Program-made: the position numbers and the translations under genes
Source: Elusimicrobiaceae bacterium
GTDB taxonomy: Bacteria; Elusimicrobiota; Elusimicrobia; Elusimicrobiales; Elusimicrobiaceae
Assembly: GCA_017520185.1 (NCBI GenBank)
Contig: JAFXGO010000034.1
Location: forward strand, 1-51,325
Direction of reading: 5' to 3'
DNA: 51,325 bases
Notes under the pieces: generated by a model
The model's input: the letters and a program-made list of their open reading frames with translations, nothing else
Databases searched by the model: none
Told to the model about the DNA's origin: nothing
Shown here: one piece after another, positions 43,884 through 51,325 of the stretch
Layout: every line of letters begins with the position of its first letter
How positions within the stretch are numbered: position 1 is the first letter of the stretch

Positions 43884-44768
43884 ATGAAACACGGAATGAA
43901 CTTTCAAGATATTATTTCTTCCTTAAACGATTATTGGAAGAAACAAGGCTGTATCCTTGTACAACCCTATGATATGGAAAAAGGTGCCGGCACATTTAAC
44001 CCCGCCACCGTTTTGGGTTCTTTAACCAAGACCCCCGTTAACCGCGCTTATGTAGAGCCCTGCCGCCGCCCTGCCGACGGTCGCTACGGAGAAAACCCTA
44101 ACCGCTTGGGCAAATATTATCAGTACCAAGTTATTATGAAGCCGGCTCCGGCCAATATTCAAGAAATCTATTTAAACTCTTTAAAAGCTATCGGCTTAAA
44201 CCCTAAAGAACATGATATGCGCTTTATTGAGGACGATTGGCAATCCCCCACCTTAGGGGCGTCCGGCGTAGGTTGGGAAATTTGGTTAGACGGCATGGAA
44301 ATTACGCAGTTTACTTATTTCCAAAACATGGCCGGTTACTCGTTAAATCCCATTACGGTAGAAATTACCTATGGGTTGGAACGTATTGCTATGTATTGTC
44401 AAAAAGTGGACAATGTCTTTGACTTACGTTGGAACGATACCGTCACTTATCGTGATGTACATCACGAAAATGAACGTCAATTCTCCCACTATTATTTTGA
44501 AGAAACCAATGTAGAACACTTGCGCCGCTACATTCAAGAAGCTGAAGAAGAATGCCATGCTTTATGCAAAAAAGGCCTCTACCTGCCTGCTTATGAATGT
44601 GCCATGCGCGTATCTCATTATTTCAATATGTTGGAAGCACGCGGAGCCATTTCTGTTTCGGACCGCACGAATATCATCACTAAAATCCGCAATTTAGCCA
44701 AAGCCTGCGCAAAAGTATATGTAGAAAGCGTAGAGCCTAAAGAAGAAAAAGAGGAGGTTGCTAAATGA
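43884..44768 (+). CDS. glyQ: Glycyl-tRNA synthetase alpha subunit
   Basis: 294 residues from [14 protein letters not shown]; an earlier in-frame ATG would lie within the promoter. Class II core: [88 protein letters not shown]-type blocks, and [11 protein letters not shown]. It forms the alpha2beta2 GlyRS with GlyS. It overlaps glyS by 4 bp (ATGA), so the subunits are translationally coupled. Confidence 0.97.
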   Translation: MKHGMNFQDIISSLNDYWKKQGCILVQPYDMEKGAGTFNPATVLGSLTKTPVNRAYVEPCRRPADGRYGENPNRLGKYYQYQVIMKPAPANIQEIYLNSLKAIGLNPKEHDMRFIEDDWQSPTLGASGVGWEIWLDGMEITQFTYFQNMAGYSLNPITVEITYGLERIAMYCQKVDNVFDLRWNDTVTYRDVHHENERQFSHYYFEETNVEHLRRYIQEAEEECHALCKKGLYLPAYECAMRVSHYFNMLEARGAISVSDRTNIITKIRNLAKACAKVYVESVEPKEEKEEVAK

Positions 44769-46842
44769 ACGCATTTTTAGAAATTGGTTGTGAACATCTG
44801 CCTTCTCGCTTTGTTAAACCGGCTATGAGCCAAATGGAAAGTTTGGCTAAATCCCTTTTAGAAGAAAAACGCATTTCTTACCATCAAGTATCTGCGTTTG
44901 GCACTTATCGCCGTCTGTGCCTGATTATAGAAGGCATTGCCGAGAAATCTGCCGATGAGAAAAAAGAAGTCAAAGGACCTCCGGCTAAACTTTTAAAAGA
45001 TGCTCAAGGAAACTTCACTCCTCAAAGTGCCGGCTTTGCCCAAAGAAACGGTATTGCTCCTGAAAAATTGGTTATTAAAGAAACCGAAAAGGACCTTTTA
45101 TTTTTGCCGATTTAAATATTAAAGGTGAAAAAACGATTAAACTCTTGCCGGAAATTTTTACTCGTATTATTACCGGTATTGAATTTGCCAAAAATATGGT
45201 TTGGGAAGAAAGCGGGCTTAAATGGGCGCGCCCGATTCGCAGTTTAATCGGTTTATACGGAAATAAAATCGTTCCTTTTGAGGTAGCCGGTGTAAAATCC
45301 AACCGTTTTACTTATCCGATTACTTCTTTTGGTCGCAAGCCGATTCGTGTGGAAAAAGCCGATAAATCTTACTATGTAGATCTTTTAAAATCCCAACCGC
45401 AGCCTATTTTGGCCCTTCCGGAAGAACGCAGAGAAGCCTTAATCCGCAGCGTTATGGCAGAAGCCAAAGCACGCGGTTATCATGCGGATTTAGATGCTGC
45501 CCTAATTGAAGAAACCGTTTATTTCACCGAACATCCGGTAGCAGTTTGCGGAGATTTTGAACTTAAGTTTTTAACTTTGCCGAAAGCCTTTATCGGCACC
45601 GTTTTCAAAACCCAACTCAAAATGTTCCCCGTAGTCAATGATCAAAATGAAATTCAGCCGTACTTTATCGCCGTACGGGATGGTGTTTCCGTCAATCAGC
45701 AAGAAGTATGCGACGGATTTAAAAAAGTAATGTCTGCACGTATGTCTGATGCTGTTTTCTTCTATGAAAACGATAAAAAAGAAAGTTTGGACTTATTTAA
45801 AAACAAATTGGCAGACCGCACTTTTTTGGAAGGCTTGGGCAATTTGTTGGAAAAATCTGACCGCACGCGCGAATTGGCCATGTGGCTCTGTGACCGCTTA
45901 AATCAAAATGCTATTAAAGACAGCGTCACCTATGCGGCTGGTTATGCTTATGCAGATTTGGCCAGTTCTGTAGTCTATGAGTTTCCTGAATTACAAGGCT
46001 ACATGGGTGGCCGCTATGCAGAATTGGAAGGCCATAATGAAGAAGCCCAAGCAATGGAAGAATTTTACTTCCCTCTTTCTTCTAATTCAGAAATTCCCTC
46101 TACCTTAACCGGTGCTATCGTTTCTTTAGCCGGAAAAGTAGATACTTTGGCTGGAAACTTTATTATCGGGCAAATCCCCACCGGAAGTGAAGACCCCTTT
46201 GCTTTACGTCGTCAGGCCTTTGGTGCAGTGCGCATTTTACTTGAAAAAGGATTAAACGTTTCTTTAAAAGAAGTAATCCAAAAATCTTTATCTCTTTATG
46301 CCGGTAAAGATCTACAAGAAGCAGAGAAACAACTAAAAGATTTCTTCTTCCAACGTTTAGCCTTGCTCATGCAACAACGTGGCCATCAAGCCTCCACCTT
46401 ACAAGCGGTCAACCATTGGTATGAAACACCCCTTGAACAAGTGGAAACCTTGATTAAAGTGTTGGAAAATAGCCGAAGCGGTGCAGACTTTGCTGCCGCA
46501 GCAGAAGCCTCCAAACGCGTATGTAATATCCTGAAAAAGGCGTCTGTTTCCGACAATCGCGTAGAGGAAAACCTCTTACAGCAAGAAGCTGAAAAAGAAC
46601 TTTTCAAAACTGTACAAAATGCAGAATCCGTATTAAATGAATTGGCATCTCAAGGACAAACACAAAACGTTTGCGAACAAACTTTGTCTGTTTGTGCTGG
46701 CTTTGCCGCTCCGTTATCTAAGTTCTTTACAGATGTAATGGTCAATGTAGACGATACCGCCGTACGCAACAATCGGTTAGCATTGCTAAGCCATGTGCGC
46801 AGTATTTTAACGCAAGGCATAGCAGATATCAGCAAATTATAA
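44765..46842 (+). pseudogene. glyS: Glycyl-tRNA synthetase beta subunit, frameshifted at about 45105
   Basis: The first frame (44765-45115, 116 residues: FLEIGCEHLPSRFVKPAM, GPPAKLLKD) stops shortly after KETEKDLLF. The next frame continues without a gap as FADLNIKGEKTIKLLPEIF and runs to 46842 (KNMVWEESGLKWARPIRSLIGLYG, FYFPLSSNSEIPSTLTGAIVSLAGKVDTLAGNF, GSEDPFALRRQAFG, C-terminal anticodon-binding region). One missing T in the run ATTTTTG (about 45100-45107) restores a 692-residue GlyS, the normal length. GlyS is essential where GlyQ is used, so a sequencing error or recoding is more likely than true loss. Without correction the second part starts at 45145 from a non-ATG codon. Confidence 0.85.
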
Positions 46843-46857
46843 GGTTAAAAACACATC

Positions 46858-46891
46858 AAAAACCCTCGTTTATCGACGAGGGTTTTCTTTT
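46858..46891 (+). terminator. Intrinsic terminator of glyQS
   Basis: AACCCTCG-tttatcga-CGAGGGTTTTCTTTTTT, 16 bp after the glyS stop and just before the promoter of the ncRNA. Confidence 0.9.
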
Positions 46892-46903
46892 TTATTTTAC
46901 CCC

Positions 46904-46931
46904 TTGACAATTTATTAAATCCGCTTATACT
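46904..46931 (+). promoter_or_regulatory. Strong promoter of the structured ncRNA
   Basis: A perfect -35 TTGACA (46904-46909), 16-bp spacer and -10 TATACT (46926-46931), the closest match to the sigma-70 consensus in the window. Transcription should begin near 46938, and no ORF starts downstream. Confidence 0.8.
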
Positions 46932-46937
46932 AAGTAA

Positions 46938-47295
46938 TAAGTTAGTCCCGGTTCTAATGTTGTTTGGGGCTTTGTATGACTGCCAGATGTGAGAGGTTGG
47001 ACCGCTGGGTTGGGCTTCATTTACGCGCGGATGTATGAGCCGCAAATGGAGTGTTGCAAGGAAGGTTGCCGTTGATGTGCGCCGCGTATGTTGTGTGTCT
47101 TCTCTGCGGCGGCTAGCGGTAAGGCCGTGCAGACGTGGCGGAAGTAGCGGAGGTTGATGTATATGGTTCGGCCGATGCGAAGTGAGCAGTTGACAAGGTG
47201 TCCGAAGCGTAATTCGTTGGAACTGAGTAGAAAAGGAAAATGCAATGACACAAACGACGTGACCCCCCGATTGGATATCGGGGGGCCTTTTTTGT
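46938..47295 (+). ncRNA. Free-standing structured ncRNA of unknown class, about 355 nt
   Basis: The stretch lies between a consensus promoter and a strong terminator, carries no plausible ORF on the plus strand, and is much more GC-rich than its flanks. A 10-bp long-range helix joins 46957-46966 to 47251-47260. Internal hairpins: GGCT(T)CAT/ATGAGCC (47013-47041), GCAA/TTGC (about 47055-47068), GCCGC/GCGGC around 47080-47112, and a three-way junction closed by CAGTT/AACTG (47187-47225) holding GACA/TGTC and CGAA/TTCG hairpins. The motif GTTGATGT occurs twice. I find no RNase P core, no tmRNA tag/acceptor and no SRP GGAAGCAGC signature. Function unknown. Confidence 0.75.
47263..47292 (+). terminator. 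Terminator of the ncRNA
   Basis: A 9-bp stem CCCCCCGAT-tggat-ATCGGGGGG (47263-47285) followed by CC and a T run: a very strong intrinsic terminator. Confidence 0.92.
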
Positions 47296-47342
47296 GAAAA
47301 AATATATATGAATAAAAATCCCACTTTTAGCAGGGTCTTTAA

Positions 47343-47750
47343 TTACTCAAGCACACTGGGCGGTGGCAAAGGCCCATCTGTCAACAGAGAGTCTTCCTTC
47401 GGCTGAGATGTAGCCGTTGAAACGGTACTTTGAGTACCCGTCAAATTCAACTCTTCAGCTTCAGTCATCTCTTTGTCAATTTGAGTTTCTTGGTTTTGTT
47501 CTGTCCCGTCTGTCTGTGGCAAAGGGGTTAAGCGCATTTCTTCATAGGATTCCAATGCCGGCTCAATGGATTGCTCCATCGGTTCTTCTTGCACAGTCGG
47601 CCCCATGACAACAGGTTTAGATTGAACCTCTGCTTCTTGGTGAGAGTTCGTTTTCGGGCTGTATGTACCGGAGGGATTCCACCAAGTCGGAGGATTTCCG
47701 GCACAAGCACACAAAGATAGAGCAAACAAACAAATAAATAAATTTTTCAT
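47343..47750 (-). CDS. Small lipoprotein, proline/glutamate-rich, unknown
   Basis: 135 residues. MKNLFICLFALSLCAC has a lipobox with C16 (LCAC), so the product is likely lipidated. The mature chain is low-complexity (P, E, Q, T, S) with no fold recognised, and it ends in DGPLPPPSVLE. A TATAAT (47762-47757) six bases before the ATG gives it its own leaderless-type promoter inside the lipA tail, and it may also be read from lipA. A cell-envelope location is likely; the role is unknown. Confidence 0.7.
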   Translation of the reverse strand: MKNLFICLFALSLCACAGNPPTWWNPSGTYSPKTNSHQEAEVQSKPVVMGPTVQEEPMEQSIEPALESYEEMRLTPLPQTDGTEQNQETQIDKEMTEAEELNLTGTQSTVSTATSQPKEDSLLTDGPLPPPSVLE

Positions 47751-47768
47751 ATTTTTATTATATCCTTT

Positions 47769-48662
47769 TTATAAAATTTTTTGTGCTAAAAGAGCCTCTT
47801 TATATAAAGCACCTGCCCGATAACTGCTCCGCACCAACGGACCACAAGCAGCACCTAAAAACCCAATAGAGAGAGCATATTGCTGCCACTTTTGATATTC
47901 TTGCGGCTGAGGATAAGACAGTACGGGATGATGCTCTTTAGAAGGTGCCAAATACTGCCCGATCGTTAGCAAATCCACCCCTACAGAACGCAAATCCTGT
48001 AAGGTATGTTTGATTTGTTCGTTTGTTTCCCCCAGCCCCAACATGATGCCTGATTTAGTGAAAACATTCGGAGCTACTTTTTTGCAATGGGCCAATAGGT
48101 CTAAAGAACGTCTGTAATCCGCTCCCACACGCACGCCGGCATAAAGTTCGGCAACGGTTTCTATGTTATGGGCCAATACGGCAGGACGCGCCGACAGCAC
48201 CGTTTCCAAATCTTCAGTTTTTCCGCGAAAATCAGGAATCAACGGCTCTACTTGTACTTCAGGAGTGCAAGCGCGTATCGCCTCTATCACGCGGGCAAAA
48301 TGGCCGGCCCCTCCGTCTTTTAAATCATCGCGGGTAGGAGATGTCAGCACCGCGTAGTGGATATTCCATTCTTTGACGGTTTTTGCCACATTTTCCGGCT
48401 CTTGCTCATCAGGCGGTAAAGGGGTTTGTTTGGTGACGGCGCAAAATTTGCAACCGCGCGTACAAATGCCCCCCAAAATCATAAAGGTAGCATCACCGCA
48501 GTTGAAACATTCACCGCGATTGGGACATCGCGCCTCTACACATACAGTGTGTAAAGAGCGCACGTCTAATGAATTTTGCGCTTGCAAAGCGCGCTGAGAA
48601 CGAAGGGCGGCCTTGTTTTTGCCGACCATTTCTTTTAACCATTGAGGAATTTGTGCCGTCAT
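47769..48662 (-). CDS. lipA: Lipoyl synthase
   Basis: 297 residues, radical SAM. The LipA-specific auxiliary cluster cysteines C41, C46 and C52 (CVEARCPNRGEC) and the SAM cluster C67-x3-C71-x2-C74 (CTRGCKFC) are intact, as is the C-terminal RSSYRA motif that supplies the serine ligand. It inserts two sulfurs into octanoyl groups on lipoyl domains. The start lies 21 bp from the divergent SpoIID gene, and no lipB is adjacent. Confidence 0.97.
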   Translation of the reverse strand: MTAQIPQWLKEMVGKNKAALRSQRALQAQNSLDVRSLHTVCVEARCPNRGECFNCGDATFMILGGICTRGCKFCAVTKQTPLPPDEQEPENVAKTVKEWNIHYAVLTSPTRDDLKDGGAGHFARVIEAIRACTPEVQVEPLIPDFRGKTEDLETVLSARPAVLAHNIETVAELYAGVRVGADYRRSLDLLAHCKKVAPNVFTKSGIMLGLGETNEQIKHTLQDLRSVGVDLLTIGQYLAPSKEHHPVLSYPQPQEYQKWQQYALSIGFLGAACGPLVRSSYRAGALYKEALLAQKIL

Positions 48663-48683
48663 ATTGATATAATTATAGTAAAT
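48663..48683. promoter_or_regulatory. Overlapping divergent -10 elements of lipA and spoIID
   Basis: The whole 21-bp gap between the two ATGs contains TATAAT on the plus strand (48668-48673, 10 nt before the spoIID ATG) and TATAAT on the minus strand (48677-48672, 9 nt before the lipA ATG), sharing two base pairs. Both mRNAs would be almost leaderless and the two promoters should exclude each other. Confidence 0.55.
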
Positions 48684-50747
48684 ATGAAAAAATTACTCCT
48701 TTTATTTTTAACGTTTTTTATTGCTTTTTGTGCGCAAGCGCAAGAAAAAGCAGCGGTTAGTTTGTCAGAAGCGGCAGAAACTTATTTTTCCGGCCACCCA
48801 CAAACCGCTTTAGAGCAATATTTGCAAATTTCCAAAGAGAGCAAAGAAAAAGATGCTTTTTTAAATGCGGCCTATATTGAATTGGAACAAGGCCACCCCA
48901 AGCAAGCAGTAGATATTATGAGCGTGGCTTATTTGCTTTATCCGACTGATGCTGAAGTGACGGAATTTATGGCCGAAGCCTATTTGGCAGACGGCCAATA
49001 TGAAAATGCTGAGAAATTTTTCTCATTATTAGAGGGCGGCGGAGAACGGTCCGAATTTTTACTTATTCACTTAGCCAGAGCACAGCTGGGTATGGGTGAA
49101 ACTCAACTGGCCAAACTTAATTTACAAAGAGCCGCCAACGGCAATAATCATACCGCTTTGTCTAATTTTTTATTAGGACAAATTTACGAGAAAGAAACAC
49201 AATGGCAGCAGGCAGCCGCTGCCTATGAAAAAGCGGTCAATTATGACCATCAGTTTACCGAAGCCCGCCTTGCTTGGGCACGTAGTTTGGAAAAAGCCAA
49301 AAATTATAATGAGGCTTATCGTCAATATCGCATTTTACGCTCTGCCAGCCCCAAAAATACCGTTTACAATGCCGCCCTTACGCGTCTAAAACCCAAACTT
49401 ACCAAACAAGAAAAAGAGTTGGAAAACCGCAAAGAACGCCAACTGCACACCATTGTAAAGCCGGTTGTTTCGCTGGAAGGCAAATTACAAACCCTTCGTG
49501 TCGCCATCGGCACTACGGCCGGAGGAAGGCCTGCCACGCGCAACCAATTGACCTTTATCCCCTCCCACCCGTTTACAGTCACACTAAAAGCAACCGGCAA
49601 AACCTTGCTGATCGGCAAAGCCAAAGAAACTTGGAGTGTGCAACTAAATAAAGGGAAAGCAGTATTAGTATCTGCAAAAGGGAAGAAATATCCTTTTTCG
49701 GGCAGTATTATCATAACTGTAAAACCCCCCTCCTCGTTTGAGGGTGCTACCATTTTGGTGAAAAAAGTAATGAGCGGCGCCGGTATGACGTGGGCCAGTG
49801 TTGATGATAAAGAGTATCGTGGACAATTGGAAATAAAACACGACGTCAAACGCGCCACATTGTTGGCAATCAATATCGTCAATATTGAGGAGTATTTAAT
49901 GGGGGTTATGTCTTCGGAAATGCCCAAGCAATTTCCTATGAATGCCTTGCGTGCACAAGCGGTATTGGCACGCACATATGCTATGAAGCACTTAGGTAAG
50001 CATAAAGCCTACGGCTATGATTTATGCGATACGCAAAACTGCCAAGTATATGGTGGGGTCACAGCCGAAAGCGAAACGGGAAACGCAGCCGTAGAGTCTA
50101 CGATGGGTCAGGTACTCTTGTACAAAGAAAAACCCATAGAAAGTGTGTTTTCGGCTAATGCAGGAGGTTTTACACAGAGTGCCAAAGAAGCAGGCTGGTA
50201 TGCTACGGACTATTTAAACCCCGTTTCCGATTATAAAGATTTTGATTTTACCGCCCTTCAGCCCTATCAATTTAAAAATTTACTTCAGCATCCGCATGAT
50301 GCATATAGTAAATATGACAAAAATGTCAGCCGTGCGGCCTATCGTTGGACGCGCGTCGTGGAAGAAAAAGACTTGCGCCAGATTATTAAACGACAGAAAA
50401 AAGACATCGGCACCATTACCGCCATTATTCCGCAAAAGCGGGGACGTTCCGGTTATGTCAGCCAAGTTTTAGTCAAGGGAACAAAGGGTAGTGTGACACT
50501 TAAAAAAGAAAATGTAATCCGCAATAACCTTTGTCCCGGCATGCTTAGAAGCAGTTATTTCATTGTGGTGCCTAACTATGAAGACAGAAAACTGAAAAAC
50601 TTTGTCTTTTACGGTGGCGGTTGGGGGCATGGGGTAGGCTTTTGTCAAACAGGTGCTGCCGGCCGGGCTGAAGCTGGGCAAGACTATAAAGAAATTTTAC
50701 AACATTACTTCCCCAATACTGATTTAACCGATACCAGAAAAGAATAA
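48684..50747 (+). CDS. TPR-repeat SpoIID/LytB domain protein
   Basis: 687 residues from MKKLLLLFLTFFIAFCAQA, a signal peptide; an earlier in-frame ATG would place the start inside lipA. Residues 20-250 are TPR-like helical repeats (ALEQYLQIS, AEKFFSLLE, AAAYEKAVNYDHQFTEARLAWARS). The C-terminal 430 residues are a SpoIID domain: VNIEEYLMGVMSSEMP, ALRAQAVLARTYAM, CDTQNCQVYGG, ESVFSANAGGFTQSA, GWGHGVGFCQTGAAGRAEAG. SpoIID proteins cleave denuded or peptidoglycan glycan strands or stimulate amidases. It is probably periplasmic and involved in wall remodelling, not sporulation. The TPR fusion suggests partner binding. Confidence 0.88.
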   Translation: MKKLLLLFLTFFIAFCAQAQEKAAVSLSEAAETYFSGHPQTALEQYLQISKESKEKDAFLNAAYIELEQGHPKQAVDIMSVAYLLYPTDAEVTEFMAEAYLADGQYENAEKFFSLLEGGGERSEFLLIHLARAQLGMGETQLAKLNLQRAANGNNHTALSNFLLGQIYEKETQWQQAAAAYEKAVNYDHQFTEARLAWARSLEKAKNYNEAYRQYRILRSASPKNTVYNAALTRLKPKLTKQEKELENRKERQLHTIVKPVVSLEGKLQTLRVAIGTTAGGRPATRNQLTFIPSHPFTVTLKATGKTLLIGKAKETWSVQLNKGKAVLVSAKGKKYPFSGSIIITVKPPSSFEGATILVKKVMSGAGMTWASVDDKEYRGQLEIKHDVKRATLLAINIVNIEEYLMGVMSSEMPKQFPMNALRAQAVLARTYAMKHLGKHKAYGYDLCDTQNCQVYGGVTAESETGNAAVESTMGQVLLYKEKPIESVFSANAGGFTQSAKEAGWYATDYLNPVSDYKDFDFTALQPYQFKNLLQHPHDAYSKYDKNVSRAAYRWTRVVEEKDLRQIIKRQKKDIGTITAIIPQKRGRSGYVSQVLVKGTKGSVTLKKENVIRNNLCPGMLRSSYFIVVPNYEDRKLKNFVFYGGGWGHGVGFCQTGAAGRAEAGQDYKEILQHYFPNTDLTDTRKE

Positions 50748-50769
50748 AATCCCACTCCGATTAGAGATG

Positions 50770-51325
50770 CTAATCTTGCTGGTTCCCATTCTCGATGAAC
50801 GATAGACTATTTTTAATTGCACGACGAGAAAATGAATTTATAAAATCCCACATTAATTGTAAATCTTTACTGTTTTTCCAATTTAAGGAACGGTAAAAAT
50901 TAGTTGTCAAATCTTGTCTATATATACTAATCTGTAAGATTTCAGGGGAAATCTCTGCCACTAATTGATCAGATATTTTGACATAAATCGGATTAATACT
51001 TACACTAGTTACGCTGAAACCGTCAGGGTCACGAATAAGGTATCCGTCGACATTGACCATAACGTTTGGAGCAGATCCTAGAAAATATTGCCAACCTTCA
51101 GTCAGTTCCGCCCCAGAAAAGAAGGCGATCAAGGTTTCATACTCTTGTTGATTTAAAGATTGTAGGTCTGCAAAATTACGGTTTAAGACATAATATTTAA
51201 AGATCGGGTTTTTCTCCATATAATACACCCATTTTTCCCGGACCTCTAAAATATTCTTAAACTCTTGGAGTTTTCTCTCGCCGTACTTAGCTCTATACGT
51301 TTCTTCGCAAGCTTCCAAACCGCCA
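50770..51325 (-). CDS. Hypothetical protein, 5' end cut by window edge
   Basis: The frame is open to the right edge (reads G-G-L-E-A-C-E-E-T upstream of the first usable codon), so the N-terminus is missing. At least 182 residues are visible: helical, charged N-part (YGERKLQEFKNILEVREKW), then mixed alpha/beta. No family is recognised. Convergent with the SpoIID gene with a 22-bp gap and no clear terminator. Confidence 0.6.
   Translation of the reverse strand, partial: GGLEACEETYRAKYGERKLQEFKNILEVREKWVYYMEKNPIFKYYVLNRNFADLQSLNQQEYETLIAFFSGAELTEGWQYFLGSAPNVMVNVDGYLIRDPDGFSVTSVSINPIYVKISDQLVAEISPEILQISIYRQDLTTNFYRSLNWKNSKDLQLMWDFINSFSRRAIKNSLSFIENGNQQD

Noticed and set aside
45098-45110. Programmed -1 frameshift in glyS
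   Set aside because: The run ATTTTTG is not a canonical slippery heptamer, no downstream stem-loop or upstream SD-like stimulator stands out, and programmed shifting is not known to me for glyS; kept only as a secondary option.
46938-47295. Assigning the ncRNA to RNase P, tmRNA or SRP RNA
   Set aside because: I looked for GAGGAAAGTCC and the P4 partner, for the tmRNA acceptor/T-arm and tag frame, and for the SRP GGAAGCAGC loop; none is present on either strand.
46845-47324. A 159-codon minus-strand open frame across the ncRNA
   Set aside because: The frame exists only because the RNA region is GC-rich and poor in stops; it runs antisense through the promoter and both terminators, its composition is random (many R, T, P, H) and it has no ribosome site.
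1-51325. CRISPR arrays, IS elements, prophage
   Set aside because: No regularly spaced repeats, transposase or integrase frames, or phage structural genes were seen anywhere in the window.

Overview
The window is a gene-dense chromosomal segment (low GC, roughly 40-43% by eye) of a diderm bacterium. The outer-membrane and envelope genes (LolA family, ExbB/ExbD with a TonB/TolA-like protein, a YidC with a periplasmic domain, TPR-SpoIID) and the overall gene set suggest a gut-type Elusimicrobiota lineage. That placement is inference; no rRNA is present to confirm it. I see no prophage, IS element or CRISPR array. Nearly everything is housekeeping, so the unusual content sits in the intergenic RNA and regulatory signals, in several broken reading frames, and in a few lineage-specific exported proteins.

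Layout. 1-7.7 kb (minus): a long tightly packed operon ftsK - lolA - pgsA - pgpA - exbB - exbD - tonB-like (frameshifted) - small membrane/coiled-coil protein - SDR epimerase, followed by tRNA-Ser(GCU). 7.7-15 kb (minus): accB plus a winged-helix protein, a trypsin-like protease whose lipoprotein signal peptide carries an in-frame TAG, an unknown exported protein, a secreted metzincin-like metalloprotease, and rpsO-pnp with a structured leader. 15.0-15.9 kb is a non-coding region with a 6S-like RNA candidate, a 56-codon ORF and a cluster of GGGYC inverted repeats ahead of ppdK. 15.9-25.7 kb (plus): ppdK, gmk - rpoZ - udg4 - priA, a DUF805 membrane protein, tyrS and mltG. 25.7-42.2 kb (minus): rpmH - rnpA - yidD - yidC - jag, a terminator, then mnmE - mnmG - rsmG - metallopeptidase - rsmH - ftsL-like - ftsI - murF - mraY - ftsW - murG. 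This places the rpmH/gid-type gene neighbourhood next to a division/cell-wall (dcw) cluster that has no murE or murD at the expected positions. 42.4-51.3 kb: recO, a HAD hydrolase, glyQ-glyS (glyS frameshifted), a free-standing structured ncRNA of about 355 nt with its own promoter and terminator, a small lipoprotein, lipA, a TPR-SpoIID protein and a gene cut by the right edge.

How the genes work together. The first operon couples chromosome segregation (FtsK), phospholipid synthesis (PgsA/PgpA) and outer-membrane energisation and lipoprotein traffic. The 25-42 kb block combines membrane protein insertion, tRNA modification, ribosome maturation and peptidoglycan precursor synthesis and polymerisation; MltG, SpoIID and the exported metallopeptidases may act on the wall or envelope.

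The strongest leads are: (1) the ncRNA at about 46938-47295, which has a consensus promoter, a long-range closing helix, several internal hairpins and a strong terminator, but none of the RNase P, tmRNA or SRP signatures I looked for; (2) many first genes of transcription units whose -10 hexamer ends only 6-10 nt before the ATG, pointing to widespread leaderless mRNAs; (3) a recurring near-palindromic GGGYC-N4-GRCCY motif next to promoters; (4) a PriA with altered helicase motifs; (5) three separate reading-frame lesions (tonB-like, protease signal peptide, glyS), which are either sequence errors or real decay or recoding.
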